DNA of 64,000 bases from Epiperipatus broadwayi (taxonomy: Eukaryota > Onychophora > Udeonychophora > Euonychophora > Peripatidae): the NCBI GenBank assembly GCA_028023455.1, contig JAQFVV010006215.1, positions 6,865,230-6,929,229 on the forward strand. The letters are read 5' to 3'. The translations under genes and the position numbers were made by a program. Below, one piece after another: positions 14,074 through 25,352 of this stretch (position 1 is the stretch's first letter; every line of letters begins with the position of its first letter). The notes below the pieces were generated by a model. That model was not told the origin of the DNA. It saw only the letters and a list, made by a program, of their open reading frames with translations, and searched no databases.

Positions 14074-14450
14074 ATCATTAGTGGATAGATGTAGTTATTT
14101 GGGAATCATCTTAAGTAATCAGAAAAATTGCTTGGATGAATGGGAGAAAAAATTGATAAATGAAGCAAAGTAAATAAAGGGATTGATAAAGAAATTTAAC
14201 AGTGTTTTCATATAATAAATATGATGTAGCTAGGGGAGTGGCAGTAGCAGGGTTAACAGATGGCAATGATGCGTTATGTGTTAGTAAAGGGGTATTAGAT
14301 TACTTAGAAAAAGTACAAAGGGAAGTAGGAAGACATATATTAGATGCATGTGTGTGGACAACAAAGGAGGCAATTCAAGGAGAAATGGGATGGTCAAGTT
14401 TTTATATAAGAGATGCAAAAAGCAAAATGAAAATGTTTGATACATTGTAG
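14074..14450 (+). pseudogene. LINE B RT thumb fragment
   Basis: A plus-strand piece from further upstream in LINE B, coding the end of the reverse transcriptase. It reads CSYLGIILSNQKNCLDEWE near 14090, then an open stretch (14202-14450) with VQREVGRHILDAC and GEMGWSSF. The motif set (QREVGR followed by G-[DE]-MGWSSF) is one I associate with tick and other chelicerate LINEs. It lies after, not before, the 3'-end array, so it is a separate insertion or a rearranged piece. It ends with MFDTL and a stop, which may be decay rather than a true terminus. Confidence 0.75.
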
Positions 14451-14991
14451 ATTATGGATAATTAAGTGGACATCTGCTATATTTCTTGATAAGCCATTAG
14501 AACATATTAATTAAACTATTGTTTTCTTACCAACCCTCATTTATTTTTTTACATACAATTGATGACGTGACTTTAAATCTAAAATAATAACTTACTTACT
14601 TCTTTTAATTTTCAATGTTTAAATCTATTTATAAAATGAATATAATTGAAACTAAGAGATTTAAACAGAAATAATTTTAAATAACAAAATATTACCTCAA
14701 CTTAAATTTTCTTAAAATAAATATATCACAGTGTGTGCACAATTAAATAAATATTTTTACGTGTACATACACAATTTATACTAGTTATTTATATTGGGAA
14801 TTAGAAACAAATATATATATAACACGAGCGTTGTACTTGTGGTTTAAAATTGGGAGGGATTTTCAGCATATAAGCGCAATGCAGACACACTATGATACAC
14901 TGAGGTTTAAATTAAGGTATGAGAGTAGGAAAGAGGTGAGAAAAAATGAAACGAAGATCTGCAAAGCAAATCTTACTGTTTCTATTCTTCT
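14451..14991. other. AT-rich spacer with a short inverted-repeat repeat end
   Basis: Mostly AT-rich. From about 14820 it becomes a mixed-composition repeat that ends at about 14988 in a GAAAC...ATCTTACTGTTTC inverted repeat (14953-14988). Similar ends occur at 37170-37207 and 59620-59666. Directly after it, minus-strand LINE B sequence begins, so this may be an LTR or MITE edge inside a LINE copy. Confidence 0.4.
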
Positions 14992-15178
14992 ATCCCATTC
15001 GTTATCACTATAACACTCAATAATCCTCCTAACACAATCATACCACCTTTTGTACAAGTATACTGATATAAATTCTTTATCCAAATTTTCTGCATACCGC
15101 ATTACCTTTCTCATCCATCCCCTTCTGGCCTGCCTTTTACTCATAACCCAATTAAATACTGTTTGGGCTATTCTTTAA
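14992..15178 (-). pseudogene. LINE B fragment, minus strand
   Basis: Minus-strand copy of the part just upstream of the array's 3' ends: reads VFNWVMSKRQARRGW, then YAENLDKEFISVYLYKRW and RRIIECYSDNEWDRRIE. This is the cleanest version of this stretch in the window. It breaks off at 14992 where an unrelated repeat end abuts. Confidence 0.8.
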
Positions 15179-17390
15179 AGTATTTTTAATTAGCGAAGGT
15201 TTTTCTAAAATGAAATTAAAGTTTTAATCCGAATGTCTACAGGGTAATTAACAATAGAAAATTAATTAAAATTTTGTTGAATTCCTTTGGACGTTCGTAT
15301 GGGTGTGATTGCAGCTTTGATAAGATAGCAAAATTTTGGTATTTTTGCTACGCTCCAGGGCAGTTTTATTGTACAGCTCGCATGTATATAGAGGGTTTTT
15401 CTTTTTTTTTGAGAGTCTTAGTCTTAGCCTTCTGACAGATTTGCTTTCAAGAGAACAAGTAGAGCTGAGTGAGAAAGTAGCCTGCTAACATTTCTTATTG
15501 AAGTCAAGATTTCATCTTCCAGTAAACTTTAAAATATTCAAGTATATTGCATCTAAAGTGATTTCTGAAAAGTTTAAACTTGCTGAAAGTTTAAGAATCT
15601 CGGAGAACTGCACCCCAGCCTTTAACGGAAATTTTAAAATGACTGAGTAGAGCCTGCTTGAAAGCTATTTCCCTTTCGGAAATGGCTGGCCGCTGCACAT
15701 TATGCCATCTGATGCCTATACTTAGGAAGCCCTGAAATCTGCCACTGCTGCTAAAATGTGAACTGTGAACCGAAATTTGCTGCCAAATTCTTATAAGTGC
15801 TGCTGTTGATAAACTGGAAAAGTCTCCACCCGACATTGCATTCGAATGCCTACTTCTGATGAGGTAACCCAAATTAACCCAAGAGCTCTTGTGATATTAT
15901 ATTCCTCCTACTAAGCTATAGCTAATTCCATTTGTTTTCCTTTGTTTATATCTTAAAATTCTTTTCTGGTTTCTTTAAATTCTGTAACTTAATTAGTGCG
16001 TGCTATCTCTATACTTGGGTTAATATTTGTATTTATTAATTTGTGTTTTTTTTTTATTATGATGGTGTGCCAGCATAACTATCTATCGAGCAAATTACTC
16101 CTTTTCTTTATTAAATCAATACCCCGCCATTAACACGTTTTAAATTATAAATTTGCCCCATATTATTATCTCATTAAATCGCTCATTCGAGGGCTATCTT
16201 ACTATTATATAACTATTTAATTATTTTGCATTTAAAACTCCACGTTTATTTGTTTCAACATAATAAGAGGATATGTGCGAGGATAATGAATGAATATTTA
16301 ACAAATACATGATTGCGTATTAACTTATATTTTTTTTTAAAATCCCAAAGTTATGCATTCTCCCATTTTAAATAATTTTTTTTGCTTAATTTCCAAAGCT
16401 TTTAAATTTGAGGTCGAGAACATGCGGACTTTCTTAAAATAAATATTTGGGGAATTGATTAGGTGCTTTCTCAAACTAAATGAATCCTTTTAAATATTTT
16501 ATGTACTTTGTTTGGGTGCTGCTAGTAAGTGTATTGGGTGTTTGAAACTGCTTTGTTCTTCCAAAGGGCTTTAAATGCCCGAAACCGTTTCCCCTTCATT
16601 TTCTGCGGTTCCCAGTTAGAGTGTGTACTCAAATTGTCACACCTGAGAATTTTATGCCATCGTCACGCAGTCACTAAGTGTTAGGATGAGTCCAGCCTTG
16701 GGCTGCCACGTGATATAACTTCCTACTGATTTATGACAAGATGCCTTCCCGGGTATCATTTTATTTATTTATTTTTAGTTATTTATTTGGCAAAGCTCTG
16801 TGGTTTCTATGTACCAACCCTCCATACTTTACAGAAATTCCTCACTAGCTCCATCAACCTCCCAATATAATTAAATTATTTCTATTAATTTGCATGCCTT
16901 GATCACATCCCCACCATATAGCTTAACGAGCATCAGTCCATTCTATTCTCGAGTTCAAGGAGTGTTACATTGAAACGTTATTGTCTCCAAACCTTTTAAT
17001 TTAAATACTTCTGATATTTACTCAAAGCACCTCACATATCTTAGTAAACTCTCGTAGGCACATTATCGTAATGTTATTGCATTAACCCGTGGTATAGAGA
17101 ATTAATTAACAAACTATTATGTCAATTTTGATTGACATTTGTTTTCAAACACAATTTTAGTTATCCAATGTCGCTGTCCTATATATGCAGACAGTGCGTG
17201 TATATATATATTTGATAGTCTAATAAATCTTTTAAAAGTTATTAAATTTCGATCCTTTATTTATTTTCTTGATCCATATCACTGTCTCAGTCTATATCTT
17301 TTATACATCTATTTTGTGCCATCCATAGACGTTTAGTTAGCAAACCCCAGGCTTATACTGTAGTATAGTCTTTTGTTTTTCCCTGACCAC
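15179..17390. other. Non-coding DNA with one GC-richer patch
   Basis: Mixed composition without a recognised gene. The part at 15591-15872 is clearly less AT-rich and is open on the minus strand for 93 codons, but the peptide (serine-rich, with SIGIRWHNVQRPAISERE) matches no family I know. A second patch at 16560-16760 is also less AT-rich. No RNA gene, TIR or tandem repeat noticed. Confidence 0.45.
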
Positions 17391-17520
17391 GGTGGCGCTG
17401 TGGAACTTAAACTTCAGATTTGAGCCTAGGACATCTAGAAGGCAACCCCTCCTAGAGTGTTCAGTTTAGTGTTTGGGGTTTAAATTCTGCAATGTGATGG
17501 CGAGATAGACGAATCTGACC

Positions 17521-17680
17521 ATTATACAGTATACTTGTACAAAAGGTGTGATGATTGGGTTAGGAGGATTGTTGAATGTTATAGTGGTAACGAATGGGAT
17601 AGAAGAATAGATGCATTAATAAAGAATAGGGAGTTGGAGAGATGGAGAGCTAGTATGGAGAGTAAAAAGTTTAAATATAT
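17521..17680 (+). pseudogene. LINE B copy, 5' part before insertion
   Basis: Reads YLYKRCDDWVRRIVECYS and RRIDALIKNRELERWRASM, the same stretch seen at 12100-12230. It stops at SKKFK, exactly where a foreign 2.24-kb segment starts; the expected continuation resumes at 19929. Together with that piece it is one LINE B copy split by an insertion. Confidence 0.85.
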
Positions 17681-17766
17681 TATACCGGATACTCAATCTA
17701 TTCTGAAACAGATGGCGCCACCAGACCACTACGTGTCTGGAAAATTTGTTTATTATGATCAGAATA

Positions 17767-17950
17767 GATGATGATGATGGTTTGCGCCGACTAGACTCAG
17801 GGAGAAACAAGAGATCTTAAATTGTTTAGACAATTGAGACAAAAGCACAAAGACAATAGATGATGATGATGGTTTGCGCCGACTAGACTCAGGGAGAAAC
17901 AAGAGATCTTAAATTGTTTAGACAATTGAGACAAAAGCACAAAGACAAAC
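17767..17950. repeat. 92-bp tandem duplication
   Basis: The phrase GATGATGATGGTTTGCGCCG recurs 92 bp later, and the two copies are nearly identical, implying a recent duplication. It lies near the left end of the LTR-like insertion. Confidence 0.9.
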
Positions 17951-19481
17951 GTCAGCCAAATTAAGTTTAAAGATATTTCATAAATTTTATTATGAGAAAA
18001 TAAATTATTAAATATAAGTTTATGACACAATAGATGGGGGTTAACTCAGGCGTGTACCAGACATACTAAAGGCAAAGCTATGACAGACTGACTGATCTTC
18101 TAATAAACAGATTTAAAAGGGAGGAAGCAAATTTCATTCAGCAGAGGATTCACCTAAACATTGGTTTTCACTTTCAGATATTTACACCATATGCCCCTGA
18201 AATAGATCAAAGAACCCAGTGCCGATGAGCTTTCCGAGATCTAAGCATGGTCAGATCTCGAATGTCCTTATATCGGTATGAACTGCACCAATTACTACAT
18301 TTAAAATAACGGTGATTGATCCACCTCAAGAACAATCGAAAAATATCATTGAAACGAAGAAACAATTAAACCTGGTGAATCCCAGCCAAATGATTGGCGA
18401 AAATTACTTTAAAATTAATAATTAATGGTCCCAATAAGAGACAAGTAAATGATTAGAAAAACAGTTACGTCTGCCCCAGCAAATAAAGAAAAGAAAATAA
18501 ACTTACAAACAAATTCTGAGTACACGCTCTGATAAATTTAAAGCACACATAATAACTACAAAAAGAAATCTATCGGAGAGTGCACATGAGTACGAAATAT
18601 CAAAAGTTTAAATACTCTAGCAGAACGAAAGTATTGCTCACCTGTAATTTAAGAAAGGATAAAATTTATCTTCCTGCTGACGACTTATAAAATTACAAAG
18701 AAAAACACAATTCTAATTTCCGCTTTTAGAGATATTAGAAACGAAATCTCCACCTGCGGAAAATTAGACAATAAAGTCGTCGGCCAAAAGATTTTTGGAG
18801 GTTTAGCAAGAGGGCAAACATAAAGTATAAAATTAATTATTGAATACTAAATAATTACAGGTAAGCATAAAAAAAAAATATATACAAGACTGCTAAAGCA
18901 TTTACAAAAGCGAGGCATAAAATATAAAACTCATTCATCACTCTCCAATAAACAAAACTGAAAGCAAATTGGAATCTTAAAACTAAGATTCCAAGACACA
19001 CTACAAAATATTGGAAATTAGAGCAAATATTAAATATGAGGCTATATTGATTTAAGAATACATATTTATGATTAGATTGAGCGGAGATTTAATGAAAATT
19101 AATTTACCCTGGGAAGAATAAAATTGAAAATAGTTACCTTTCGGTAAAACAAAGTTCACGTAGAGTGCGCACTTTTACTTAAGTTCATTTTCAGGTTCTT
19201 TAGGCAGCAAGGTAGATGTAGAGAGGTTCCGGCTTCTTTTAGGTGTTCAAGGCATTACTGGAGCAAACTTGGAAGTCAGGGATTCGTCTTTTGTGGAGTT
19301 AGCAAGCCATTCGGGGGGTGGTAACAAGTATAGAATTTTTCATTTTGTTGTAGGCAAAAGTATTTAATCACAGCTGATGTCCTTTAAGAAATTAAATGTC
19401 CGCGCTGATATAAATTCTCACTTGATAAACAGCTTGTCTATCAACGAATAATGAATTAACTGACACTCCAAATTTTCGGGG

Positions 19482-19490
19482 CTATTTATA
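19482..19490 (-). promoter_or_regulatory. TATA-like box in LTR-like insertion
   Basis: TATAAATAG followed by CCCC on the minus strand, in a locally GC-richer setting about 430 bp from the element's right end. Comparable boxes lie at 42803-42813, 43832-43840 and 54034-54042, always on the minus strand inside LTR-like sequence. Confidence 0.4.
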
Positions 19491-19928
19491 CGTTGCTCCA
19501 TTTCCTGCGAAACACTTTCCTTGTTCAATTTCTTCGCCTTAGGCAGGGCAAATATTAATCTCCCGTTCAATCTATCTAGGAATTCTACCCAGGGATTATT
19601 GAAATGAAAACAACTACATAAAAATCAAACCTCCACTCTTTAAAATAAAAGCCACAGGAATGCAATTAGCTAGCCAGCTTGTTTTTAAATCAAATGGATT
19701 TAAAAACAGGCAGTATATGAAAACTATTTTAAAATAAATCGATAAACATTTTTTAAAAATCCGTTTTACATATAAACGCGTGTATACTTGGATATACGCA
19801 TTCTTTTTAAATAATATAGCAAATTTAAACTCTACGTTTAATTAAAATTAAAAGCTTAATAAATTTCTTTTCTTTTTTTTTTGTTTAATAACAACACCAT
19901 TGAACCGGATTTCAATCAGGTTCAATAT

Positions 19929-20424
19929 ATATAAGGAAACAGAACATTGGGTGCGAGTTAATTTATGATAATAGCAAGGAAAGTAGTTTACTGTTTAAGG
20001 CTCAAACGGGATCTTTAGCAACAAGAGAATATACACATAGATGGAAAAATATGGATGATTTCATCTGCAAGTTGTGTAAGGAAGGCATAGAAAATATTAG
20101 GCATCTGTTAATTCATTGTAAATGCTTGAGAGCAGAAAGGGTACAAATAATGAAATTATGGAAGAATAAATATAAACAAAGTGATTATGCAGAAAGTGGG
20201 TTATTGATTTTTATGGTAGGTTTGGGAAAAGATAAGGGAGATGTAGATATGAATGCAATGGAGTTGACAAAGATTATGTTGTGGAAATGGGATGGAGCAG
20301 ATTATGGGAAAACTTAGGGTGGGGAATGGAAAGAGAGGATAGAGTGGTTAACAGGTTTTTCTGGACATAGTTGCTAAGAGATTCCTCATTCTGTAAAAGG
20401 AGAAGTCACAATGCATCACATCAG
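19929..20424 (+). pseudogene. LINE B copy, 3' part after insertion
   Basis: Continues the copy broken at 17680. The frame at 20051-20317 is intact over the cysteine motif (CKLCKEGIENIRHLLIHCKC) and on to LWKWDGADYGKT and a stop, followed by the family's 3' UTR and a GAGAAGTCACAATGCATCA end near 20424. This is the best-preserved LINE B 3' end in the window. Upstream, the stretch like SKESSLLFKAQTGSLATRE is also readable. Confidence 0.85.
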
Positions 20425-20582
20425 TAGACGGAGAAGATTATTTTACGATCATAGTGTTTATTTATATATGTAACATGGCCACATAATCTTTTATAGTGTA
20501 ATCTTTCATGGACTCTATTAATTCTGCTAAATTCTCTTTCCAGAGGAAGCAATTTTTGTCAGTACTATAATTATATACTAAA

Positions 20583-20656
20583 ATAATAAGAGAGACATGC
20601 AAGTATGACTATACAATAATAACAAGAGAGACAGGCAAGTATGACTATACAATAAT
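20583..20656. repeat. 36-bp tandem duplication
   Basis: Two copies of a unit containing AAGAGAGACA-GCAAGTATGACTATACAAT at a period of 36 bp, with few differences. Confidence 0.85.
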
Positions 20657-20659
20657 CTT

Positions 20660-21359
20660 CATTATACTTTTTCTTTTTTATTTCCCTTCTCAATCCCCTC
20701 TCACTTCAAGCTGAACTGGCTTGATCTATTTTAAAATAAAATACTTTCCAATTAGTGCTATTGCTTACCAATTGTTTAACAATATAATCTTTCCCAAGCA
20801 AATATGCTCATCACTAACCTATGACCGACAAAAGTCCGACTTTATTATTGGCATCTTGTCCAAATAGGGGTGACTGTCTAGGCATATTATGTAATAGTGA
20901 GTTAACTGTATATAGCTTAAGTCAAAACCTTGTCATTACTAATGTTAAATAATTTAAACTTAACCAATACATAATGGCAGAAATATCTTTGCTTTTCTTA
21001 TGACCAGAATTTAAACTGACTATAACCTACTTTTTATCTCTCCCCGATTGAGCAGTTCACATTCGTGAAACCAAAATCTGTATATGCATGAGTGTAACAA
21101 AGATACTAAAATAAAATAAAAATATAAAAAAAAAATGAAATCAATATAAAAAAAACCATACCCCCTCCAAAATTCTGTCAAAAATAATGAATAAATTATT
21201 CAAAATAACTCCATACTCTATTGTTGAAACTTTTACAAATCTACAATAGCTAATATACTTAAAACACAACTGATTGAGTCTATAATTGTATTTTGCTAAT
21301 CACAGTAGAAAAAGTTCAGTTTATAAACAGTTTATAATTACCCACTTGTTGATCTGCTG
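20660..21359. other. No gene seen
   Basis: AT-rich, no repeats or motifs noticed between the short tandem duplication and the coding-like stretch that ends at 21360. Confidence 0.5.
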
Positions 21360-21629
21360 TTAATGTGGATTAAATTGGCATTGGTTCCACTTCCCAAAAT
21401 ACTGGGCAGGTATCAGTCCATCAAATTTAATCAAAAGAATATAGTCCATGAGTTGACATTTTCCAATAAATTCTTGTGTCAATCCTCTTCTAAAAACACC
21501 CTCGGCTAGCTGGCTGGCTTCATACTTTTCTGGAAATGGAAATTCCTCAACATACTTCAGGTGCGACTCGGGAGATGGTTTTCCCCAGGAGAGAAGTCCT
21601 TGATTCTTTCTAACTAAATAACATTTTTA
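21360..21629 (-). pseudogene. Unidentified coding-like segment (exon or pseudogene)
   Basis: On the minus strand an open run of about 85-90 codons ends in TAA at 21360-21362. It has no ATG near its start; an in-frame stop lies just above 21629 and a possible splice acceptor (TTATTTAGTTAG) precedes codon AAA at about 21608. The peptide has the look of a real protein: it opens GLLSWGKPSPESHLKYVEEF, continues with FPEKYEASQLAEGVFRRGL, and ends LLIKFDGLIPAQYFGKW plus a few residues. Base composition is distinctly richer in G+C than the flanks, typical of exons in such genomes. I do not recognise the family. There is no frameshift or internal stop. It could be a terminal exon, a processed pseudogene fragment or transposon-derived; its coding origin is likely, its current function unknown. 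Confidence 0.6.
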
Positions 21630-23849
21630 TAGCAACTCGCAGCAATAACTATCAATAAAAAGTTTTTGATAATCCATGAACAAATGAAAACTTCATAATT
21701 TATACTTTTTTTCAATTCTCTCCTTCTCTCACCACTTTTAATTAATTTTATTTTCCGAACAGGATTCATACCTTTTTGGTTTATTTTTAGAAAAAATTTG
21801 TTACTTTCTGTCCTTTTTTCTTTCAGAATTTTTAATTTAAAAAAGTTCTTAATTAGTTAATGAAATTTACAAAGGATAGACTCTTATAATATCTATAATT
21901 ACAAATCAGTATTTAGCTTGGGTTTCAACAATAGAGTTTAATTGCAATCATTTCAATTTCCCCCCAAGCCATTTTTTCCCAAGAATTTCAACCAAAAAAA
22001 GCTTTTACTAAAAAAACTTATAATTCAAAACAACTAATTTATCTTGAATTATAATCAATTTAAATAAATTTTTAAAAAAGATCAAACTTGAAAGTCTGAT
22101 TTATTAGTGAGATTTAAAAAAAAACTTTTACTAGATTAATTATAAGACATTAAATAATTTTATAATTCTACTTATAAACTAATGAAATAACTACGAAATT
22201 AAATATATATATATTTACAAATGAGAGGGCAGAAAATACCATGTCAGCATTATGCACATTTTTAGGTTCACTGAATATGCTTCGGTTACTATTTTTAAAC
22301 TTAAATTTTTATATGGAGTATTCGTCAAAGTAGTACAGCACTTAAATTACAAATTCTGTTAATCATTAAATTTTATCTGTAAGTATTCTCTATACCACAA
22401 AAAATCATAAGTCGTACAACAGTTTTCTCTCATATGAACATCACAAATCTGAAACTGTTATTTTAAAAATGCATTTTATTTCTCAGAATAGAATTTTGTG
22501 CTAATTCCAAAAGTCTTTTATCTCAGAACATTGCAAAGTAAGTCACTGTTTTATCTACCTCATTGTCCTATATTGTATTTTTATCTTGATCTTATATTGA
22601 TCAAATATATATGCTTTTTGGTTTTGATTCTCTGAGAACTACTGTATGATCCTGCTCAGTTTTATAAAAGGTTAAATGACTGCTTGCCTTATTTTTTATA
22701 TATATAAATTAGTACATGCAGCTTTTAAATTGAGATTCTAGAATGAATAGTGTTATATCATTTGTCTTCATGTTGAGAATTTACATAGATACTTTCATTG
22801 GCTTATTCATTTAGTTTTAAACTTATTACTCATGTAGCTTTGTTAATTGATTCTATTATACTTTATAATATATATGAATTAGATAAAATAATAAAACAAA
22901 AATTGGAATTCTACAATTTTCAATATACTAATAAAATTTAAAAAACTATAGTCAGTATATGGCATGACTGCCACTCTGAGAATGTCTCGGGGATGAGAGA
23001 CATGTCATAAGCTGGCTGTAGATTTTATTTATTTGTTTATTGGATATTGAGAGTAAGTAAAATTAATTCAAGTTTTTTGTTATATATATAATTGTTTAAA
23101 GGACTTTCAATTTATTCTCTTGATGCCTTATTTTTTGTTTCTGCCTCATTTGGTAATAATTTCATTATACTTTATATTTTATTTATATTGAATACCCACA
23201 ATTTCAAATTAAAATTTGAACATTTTTTTTTTAAATTTTAATCGGGTATAAGATCTTTTTCCCTGATAGTTAGTCTAAAGCCAAATTGCTCTAAATGAGT
23301 TTTCAGAATCTTAGTTAGGAGGTAAAAGAAGAATGGAAAAAACATTTAGTCCTCACCTTTGGTAATTGGAAAGACTGGCCAGTAATGTCATCCCCTTCAA
23401 TATTCCTTTATGATAGATTGAGATTATGAATGTGGTTGGTTATCTTGGTTTTTTTTGTATTATAAATAAAGTACTTTTTAAATATCCAATGGAGTTGTGT
23501 AACTACAAGAATTACATGAAAATAAAGTGCTTAAAATAAATTATCACAGTAAAATTAAAAAATAACATAGATTTTTTAATATGAATTTTAATACCACTGT
23601 TGAGTTTGGAAAGTTTTAAGAATATGATAACTATGTAATTATATTTTAGTTTGCTTTTGGAGCTTGAAAAAAAAAAAAAAAAACAAGACATACTTACTAT
23701 TTTTGGGGGGCTTAATTGCATGTACATATTATCCATTGATAGAATCACTTTTATAATGAAAGTAATATAATGGAATCTGTTTGAAAACAGCAAAATATAA
23801 TTTTTTTTTAGAAAATCAAATTAATATTTTTAATTAAAAAAAAAACAGA
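21630..23849. other. AT-rich DNA, no gene seen
   Basis: AT-rich with long A and T tracts (A run near 23669-23683). A short hairpin, ATGTCTC...GAGACAT, lies at about 22982-23004. The minus-strand open frame at 23512-23793 is low-complexity. Confidence 0.5.
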
Positions 23850-24740
23850 CAATTTCATAATAAATTGAGTTGAAATATGTTTAGTAAACGAAAAACAACC
23901 GAAAAACATATCTTTCCAATAAGTATGATCAGTGTAATGTTTTGGATAGAAGATAAATTACTGTTGAGGACAAATGTAATTCTGAAGAAATTAAATAATA
24001 ATAAAACCAAACATATTTCTATAACAAATTGAATTACACAGTGTACAAGCACAACATTATATAAAGTAACCATATAATCTAACAAAAAATTAACAAATAC
24101 AAATCCATACAAATTTGAATTCCACAAAATAGAAAAAGTGAAAACATATATGAAAAAAAGTGCTCCAAGGCAAAAAAATTACAAAAAGTACTCCAAGGCA
24201 AAAATGTACATTTCAGTTTTGGGTCACACTAAGTTTCATTATTTTCACACCCACCATTGTCGTGTGACCATGTGACATTTGCCATAATTTTAATGCTTTA
24301 AATTATTGAAAAGTGCAAAAGCGACTCCAGAGATCAAGTAATTTCATAAGAAATTGAATAAAAAACAAATATGAAATTAATATCTTTAGAACAAAAAATG
24401 ATTGAAAAATAAATCTTCCCTGTGATTAATGTAAACATTTGGGAAGAAATGAAATTACCAATGAGGGTAAATGCAATTATGAAGAAATTAAATTAGTGAT
24501 GAGGGCAAATGCAATTTCATAAGTCAATTATTTGTTTATTTATTACATAGTTTATTTTGTGCATTGTTTGTTTGATTTGTTATTCAATTTATTATAGAAT
24601 TGCATTTAATCTTATTATTTTCTTTGGAATTATATCTGCTCTGATATGTAGTTTAATTTCTTTCCGAATGTTTACATTAATCATATTTATTGGAAAAAAA
24701 TATATATATTTCAATCTTTTTTTTTTTTTTTCACTAAAGA
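23850..24740. repeat. Three copies of an AT-rich repeat, one inverted
   Basis: A stretch of about 180 bp with the phrase CTGAAGAAATTAAATAAT occurs near 23850-24040, in related form near 24345-24520, and in reverse complement near 24540-24740. Shared landmarks are a CCAATAA-TATGAT-AATGTAA core and an AAATGCAATT core. The hydrophobic open frames at 23855-24127 (minus) and 24557-24763 (plus) are translations of the inverted copies, and their peptides share LIILIGK-type runs. Matches are imperfect, so the copies are old. Confidence 0.55.
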
Positions 24741-25348
24741 TATTATTTTCAATTGTTTTCTAAATAAATTATTTTTAAGTTTACTTTTTTCCAAATATAT
24801 TATTTTCGTTATGAAAAAATAAAAAATTTTTTTAGTATGTGGATGGCAGCTCCATCAGTATTTTCTTTAATTTCATAGATTATATATTGTATATTATTCA
24901 TGTTAATTAAATATAAATTGAGCAGTGTTTTGTTTTTAAGGTACTTAATTGAAATTAAATGCTTGAATATTTTAAATGTGAAAGTTTATTTTTTTAAATT
25001 ATTTAAATTAATTTTAAGAATTTTTTTAAAATACATTTTTTTGTAAATGTAAAAAAATAAATAAATTGTGAAGTTTAATTTTTTAATAGATACATCAAAT
25101 ATTTTAACGAAGTAGATGCTAATACAGCGTGTCGAGAACGCAATGGGTACCTCTTTGGCAGTAATATAATAACTGTACAAAGAAGGGAATCTAAATCGAG
25201 GTAATGTTAAAATGATTAAATTTACAGTAATATTTTAAATTTTATATACTCAAAACTTTATTTTTACTATGTGAAAATTGTATATGAAATGATCCATAAC
25301 TCTTAATTATCCATAATCTGATATTTATAGTTGTTTGTTTATCTGTCT
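24741..25348. other. AT-rich DNA, no gene seen
   Basis: AT-rich; the part at 25080-25200 is slightly less so. No motif recognised. Confidence 0.5.
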
Positions 25349-25352
25349 ATAT

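Larger units (their letters stand above)
17681..19924 (-). mobile_element. 2.24-kb LTR-like insertion (possible solo LTR)
   Basis: Splits a LINE B copy and is flanked by ATAT on both sides (17677-17680 and 19925-19928), a likely 4-bp target duplication. Plus-strand ends are TATACCGG and GGTTCA, close to the TGTACCGG/TGTAACGG and TTTCA ends seen in the 32-44 kb cluster. A TATA-type box on the minus strand (TATAAATAG, 19482-19490) suggests minus-strand transcription, the orientation of the Gypsy frames at 37.7-40.7 kb. It contains a 92-bp tandem duplication at 17767-17950 and a coding-like run near 18100-18232 (plus, with FQIFTPYAPEID, vaguely like a LINE endonuclease motif). No long frame. The solo-LTR reading is inference; the insertion itself is well supported. 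Confidence 0.65.

Noticed and set aside
14930-14990. Hammerhead ribozyme at the GAAAC...GTTTC structures (also 37150-37207 and 59620-59666)
   Set aside because: The GAAAC half is present but no CTGATGA core lies upstream at any of the three sites.
17391-17725. GGTGGCGCTGTGG and CAGATGGCGCCACC as ends of another TIR element
   Set aside because: The right motif belongs to the 17681 insertion and the left lies before the LINE B copy; no matching flanks or extended TIR.
23512-24763. Hydrophobic open frames suggesting small membrane proteins
   Set aside because: Composition follows AT-rich low-complexity repeat copies; no start context or conserved motif.
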